Shown: positions 34,396 through 36,207 of the stretch, one piece after another | Layout of the letters: every line of letters begins with the position of its first letter | How positions within the stretch are numbered: the first letter of the stretch is position 1 | Assembly: GCA_944386455.1 (NCBI GenBank) | Contig: CALXBC010000025.1 | Span: forward strand, 1-36,207 | Direction of reading: 5' to 3' | Length of the DNA stretch: 36,207 nt | From: an uncultured Clostridia bacterium | Lineage (GTDB): Bacteria > Bacillota > Clostridia > Oscillospirales > Ruminococcaceae | Program-made: the position numbers and the translations under genes | The notes under the pieces: model-generated | Database searches by the model: none | What the model saw: the letters and a program-made list of their open reading frames with translations, nothing else | Told to the model about the DNA's origin: nothing

Positions 34396-36207
34396 TCACT
34401 CTTTTTCCGCCGTTTTCTTAGCGCTGCTGCCCTTACGCATAAATATAAACAACACCGTAAACACGGAGAACAGGCCGCCGCATACGATAAGTGCTATACT
34501 CCACCAGGGAACCGACTTATATTCTGTTATCTTCTGCCCTTTAGTTATTACTTCCTTTCCCCCCGTTGCATCCCCTTCAGCTTCGTTTTGCAAAAATCCG
34601 TCAGAGTTGCTTACCGCTTGAGAAGATTCGTCAGGGCTGCTTATCGATTCTTCGTTTTCCTCTTCAAAGTCGATGTATGTATCATCGGGATATATATCCT
34701 CGCTTCCAACATCGTCTGGTTTAACATAGTATGCTGTTTGTGTATCGGCAGGTATCTCCTCAAACACAATGTTTGAAATCAATCCTTTCATAAGCCTTGA
34801 ATGTATGCCGAGACGATTAGGTACTTCCGGATTGTCTGCAATTGTTTCGGGTAGAACAAATTCACCTATGCGCCGCCATTCGTCTGTTGCGGACGGGCTG
34901 GAATTTAGCCTGTAATACATCCTGCAAGTTGCCCCTGCTGCGCCGCCCTGCGCATTCGGATAGTACTCAAAGCGCAGCCGAAATCGGTTATTCAATACAG
35001 GTGCACTTTCTGCAATGATTCTCGGATAAAGTGTATCATCCTTATACCCGAAATCGTCTATCAGTTTACCGTCTTTGAAGCCCGCTCCGTCAATCGTAGA
35101 AGCGCCTCTGTCAAGATATATGCCATACCAGTTGCTTTCATTTTCATAAAACGGAATGAAGCCAATTGCGCCTCCCGTTTTAACCGAGCAGTCAAATTCC
35201 AAGGAAAAGCATTTTCCTGTTAAGTCGGCAATCTGTTTTGAAATCATTCTTGTGTCCCATGCGCCGGAGCCGTCGATGGTCATAATCCCTGTGTCATCAC
35301 TGAAACACGCACTACCGATCGTTTCATCGTTTTCGGTGCAGTATCCCCAATTTACGGAATACGTTCCTTTTCCCGGAGCTATCGGATCTGTAAATTCCTC
35401 AACGGTGATGTTGCTGATCGTTCCTGTTCCGAGCACCAGTTGTACCGCCAATCTGTTAGCTTTGTCAGGATCATCAACGTAGTTTGTCGGAAAGTCGTAG
35501 CGCCCTATACGAACAAATTCAGTTGTCCCCTCAGGCTTGGAATAAAATCTTACATAGCCGCCCGCCAACGTCCCGCCAGAACCGTTATAAAATTCAAAAC
35601 GTACTCGGTTGTTTGTCTTAGCCACCTGCCCGTTGACAACATTTGGATTTTTTTGACCCGCTGGCTCCCGATAATAGAAATTATCGATTGCCGTGTTGTT
35701 GCTGTAGCAGATCCCGTCTAATGTAGAGCTTTTTGCTCCCGCCTCCATGCCTACACCCACAAAGTTTTCCGCATCCTCAAAGGAGGGGTAAACAGTGAGT
35801 ATTCCGCCGGTGATATTCAGATCAAATTCCACGGCGAGATCTTTTCCCTGAGTATTCTCCATGGAAAGGTAAACCATTCTTGCGTTCCACGCCGAGGTTT
35901 TGTTCGGAAAGGTTATTGTGTCAGTATCAGCATCATATAGTGCGTTTCCCGCCGCCTGTTCCGTATCACTCAAGTGCTGCCACGCTGCGGCCTCACCTTC
36001 AAGCTCCTCAACGGTGATGTTGCTGATTGTTCCTGTTCCGAGCACCAGTTGTACCGCCAATCTGTTGGCTTTGTCAGGATTATCGACGTAGTTTGTCGGA
36101 AAATCATACTGACCGATTAACGTAAATTCGGTTGTCCCCTCAGGCTTGGAATAAAATCTTACATAGCCGCCCGCCAACGTCCCGCCAGAACCGTTATAAA
36201 ATTCAAA
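34396..36207 (-). CDS. Repeat-containing cell-surface protein, C-terminal part (continues past the right edge)
   Basis: The frame is open to the window end, so the start is not seen; 603 codons are visible. The visible part holds the end of one repeat, a second full repeat (about 203 residues) and a third divergent one. Each is built as YDADTDTITFP...W.ARM...L.VEFD...GI...VRFEFYNG...VRFYSK.EGTTEF..IG.YDFP...NRLAVQLVLGTGTISNITVEE, which looks like an all-beta ConA/LamG-like sandwich. A Glu/Ser-rich linker follows, then one transmembrane helix (WWSIALIVCGGLFSVFTVLFIFM) and a Lys-rich tail. It is probably an extracellular glycan- or protein-binding protein anchored in the membrane. I do not recognise a catalytic domain in the visible part. 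It has no sortase LPXTG motif. Confidence 0.75.
   Translation of the reverse strand, partial: FEFYNGSGGTLAGGYVRFYSKPEGTTEFTLIGQYDFPTNYVDNPDKANRLAVQLVLGTGTISNITVEELEGEAAAWQHLSDTEQAAGNALYDADTDTITFPNKTSAWNARMVYLSMENTQGKDLAVEFDLNITGGILTVYPSFEDAENFVGVGMEAGAKSSTLDGICYSNNTAIDNFYYREPAGQKNPNVVNGQVAKTNNRVRFEFYNGSGGTLAGGYVRFYSKPEGTTEFVRIGRYDFPTNYVDDPDKANRLAVQLVLGTGTISNITVEEFTDPIAPGKGTYSVNWGYCTENDETIGSACFSDDTGIMTIDGSGAWDTRMISKQIADLTGKCFSLEFDCSVKTGGAIGFIPFYENESNWYGIYLDRGASTIDGAGFKDGKLIDDFGYKDDTLYPRIIAESAPVLNNRFRLRFEYYPNAQGGAAGATCRMYYRLNSSPSATDEWRRIGEFVLPETIADNPEVPNRLGIHSRLMKGLISNIVFEEIPADTQTAYYVKPDDVGSEDIYPDDTYIDFEEENEESISSPDESSQAVSNSDGFLQNEAEGDATGGKEVITKGQKITEYKSVPWWSIALIVCGGLFSVFTVLFIFMRKGSSAKKTAEKE
35396..35598 (-). 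repeat. Direct repeat copy 1 within the surface-protein gene
   Basis: This 203-bp stretch matches 36005-36207 at an offset of 609 bp (203 codons). Differences cluster between about 35475 and 35525; the last 75 or so bases are identical. Confidence 0.9.
36005..36207 (-). repeat. Direct repeat copy 2 within the surface-protein gene, cut by the window edge
   Basis: Second copy of 35396-35598. Its full length is not visible, and further copies may lie beyond the edge. Confidence 0.9.

Noticed and set aside
34129-34776. 215-codon plus-strand open frame next to the surface-protein gene
   Set aside because: It runs through the 19-bp hairpin and the orphan terminator and then antisense through the surface-protein end. 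No family pattern and no good ribosome binding site.

Overview
The window looks like a chromosomal segment of a low- to mid-GC Firmicute of class Clostridia, probably Oscillospirales/Ruminococcaceae. The signs are a PyrR-attenuated pyr operon, a GGGtGRT protein paired with an IscU-like scaffold, DUF5711, DUF2508-BofA, an ECF transporter module, strong AAAGGAG ribosome binding sites and TTGNNN-17-TATAAT promoters. The genus is not determined from the sequence. There are no rRNA genes, CRISPR arrays or complete tRNA genes.

Layout. (1) 1-2.0 kb, minus strand: an IscU-like protein and a GGGtGRT protein. (2) 2.1-9.6 kb, plus strand: pyrR-pyrC-pyrF-carA-carB behind a textbook PyrR attenuator; pyrB, pyrK, pyrD and pyrE are not here. 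(3) 9.6-11.5 kb, plus: a GT2-GtrA membrane glycosyltransferase and a DUF1648 membrane protein, each with its own promoter and terminator. (4) 11.5-24.6 kb, minus: two housekeeping transcription units. One runs ruvC-ruvA-ruvB-glmM-methyltransferase-ecfA1-ecfA2-ecfT-truA; the other runs DUF5711-cvpA-pgsA-like-clpE-like. (5) 24.6-26.4 kb: a 62-residue Cys-rich protein (minus), then DUF2508, a BofA-like protein and a lipoprotein (plus). (6) 26.4-30.4 kb, more AT-rich and accessory: an XRE-TPR regulator, a full-length large serine recombinase, a 5'-truncated second recombinase, and two copies of a tRNA-3'-end-like module each capped by a terminator hairpin. (7) 30.4-34.0 kb, minus: a LacI-type regulator, a fucose/arabinose-isomerase-like protein and a tagatose/psicose-3-epimerase-like protein, with the same operator 14-mer at both promoters. 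(8) 34.0 kb to the right edge: a stretch with strong hairpins and an orphan plus-strand terminator, then the C-terminal part of a repeat-built surface protein anchored by a C-terminal membrane helix.

Most notable: the CarA of the pyr operon has lost all three glutaminase catalytic residues (Cys to Ser, His to Arg, Glu to Asn) while CarB is full length. This suggests an ammonia-dependent or otherwise supplied carbamoyl-phosphate synthase. Other points worth a look are a terminator-like hairpin lying exactly between the Shine-Dalgarno sequence and the start codon of the BofA-like gene, the duplicated tRNA-like/terminator modules around the recombinase region, and the locally regulated two-enzyme sugar module next to them.
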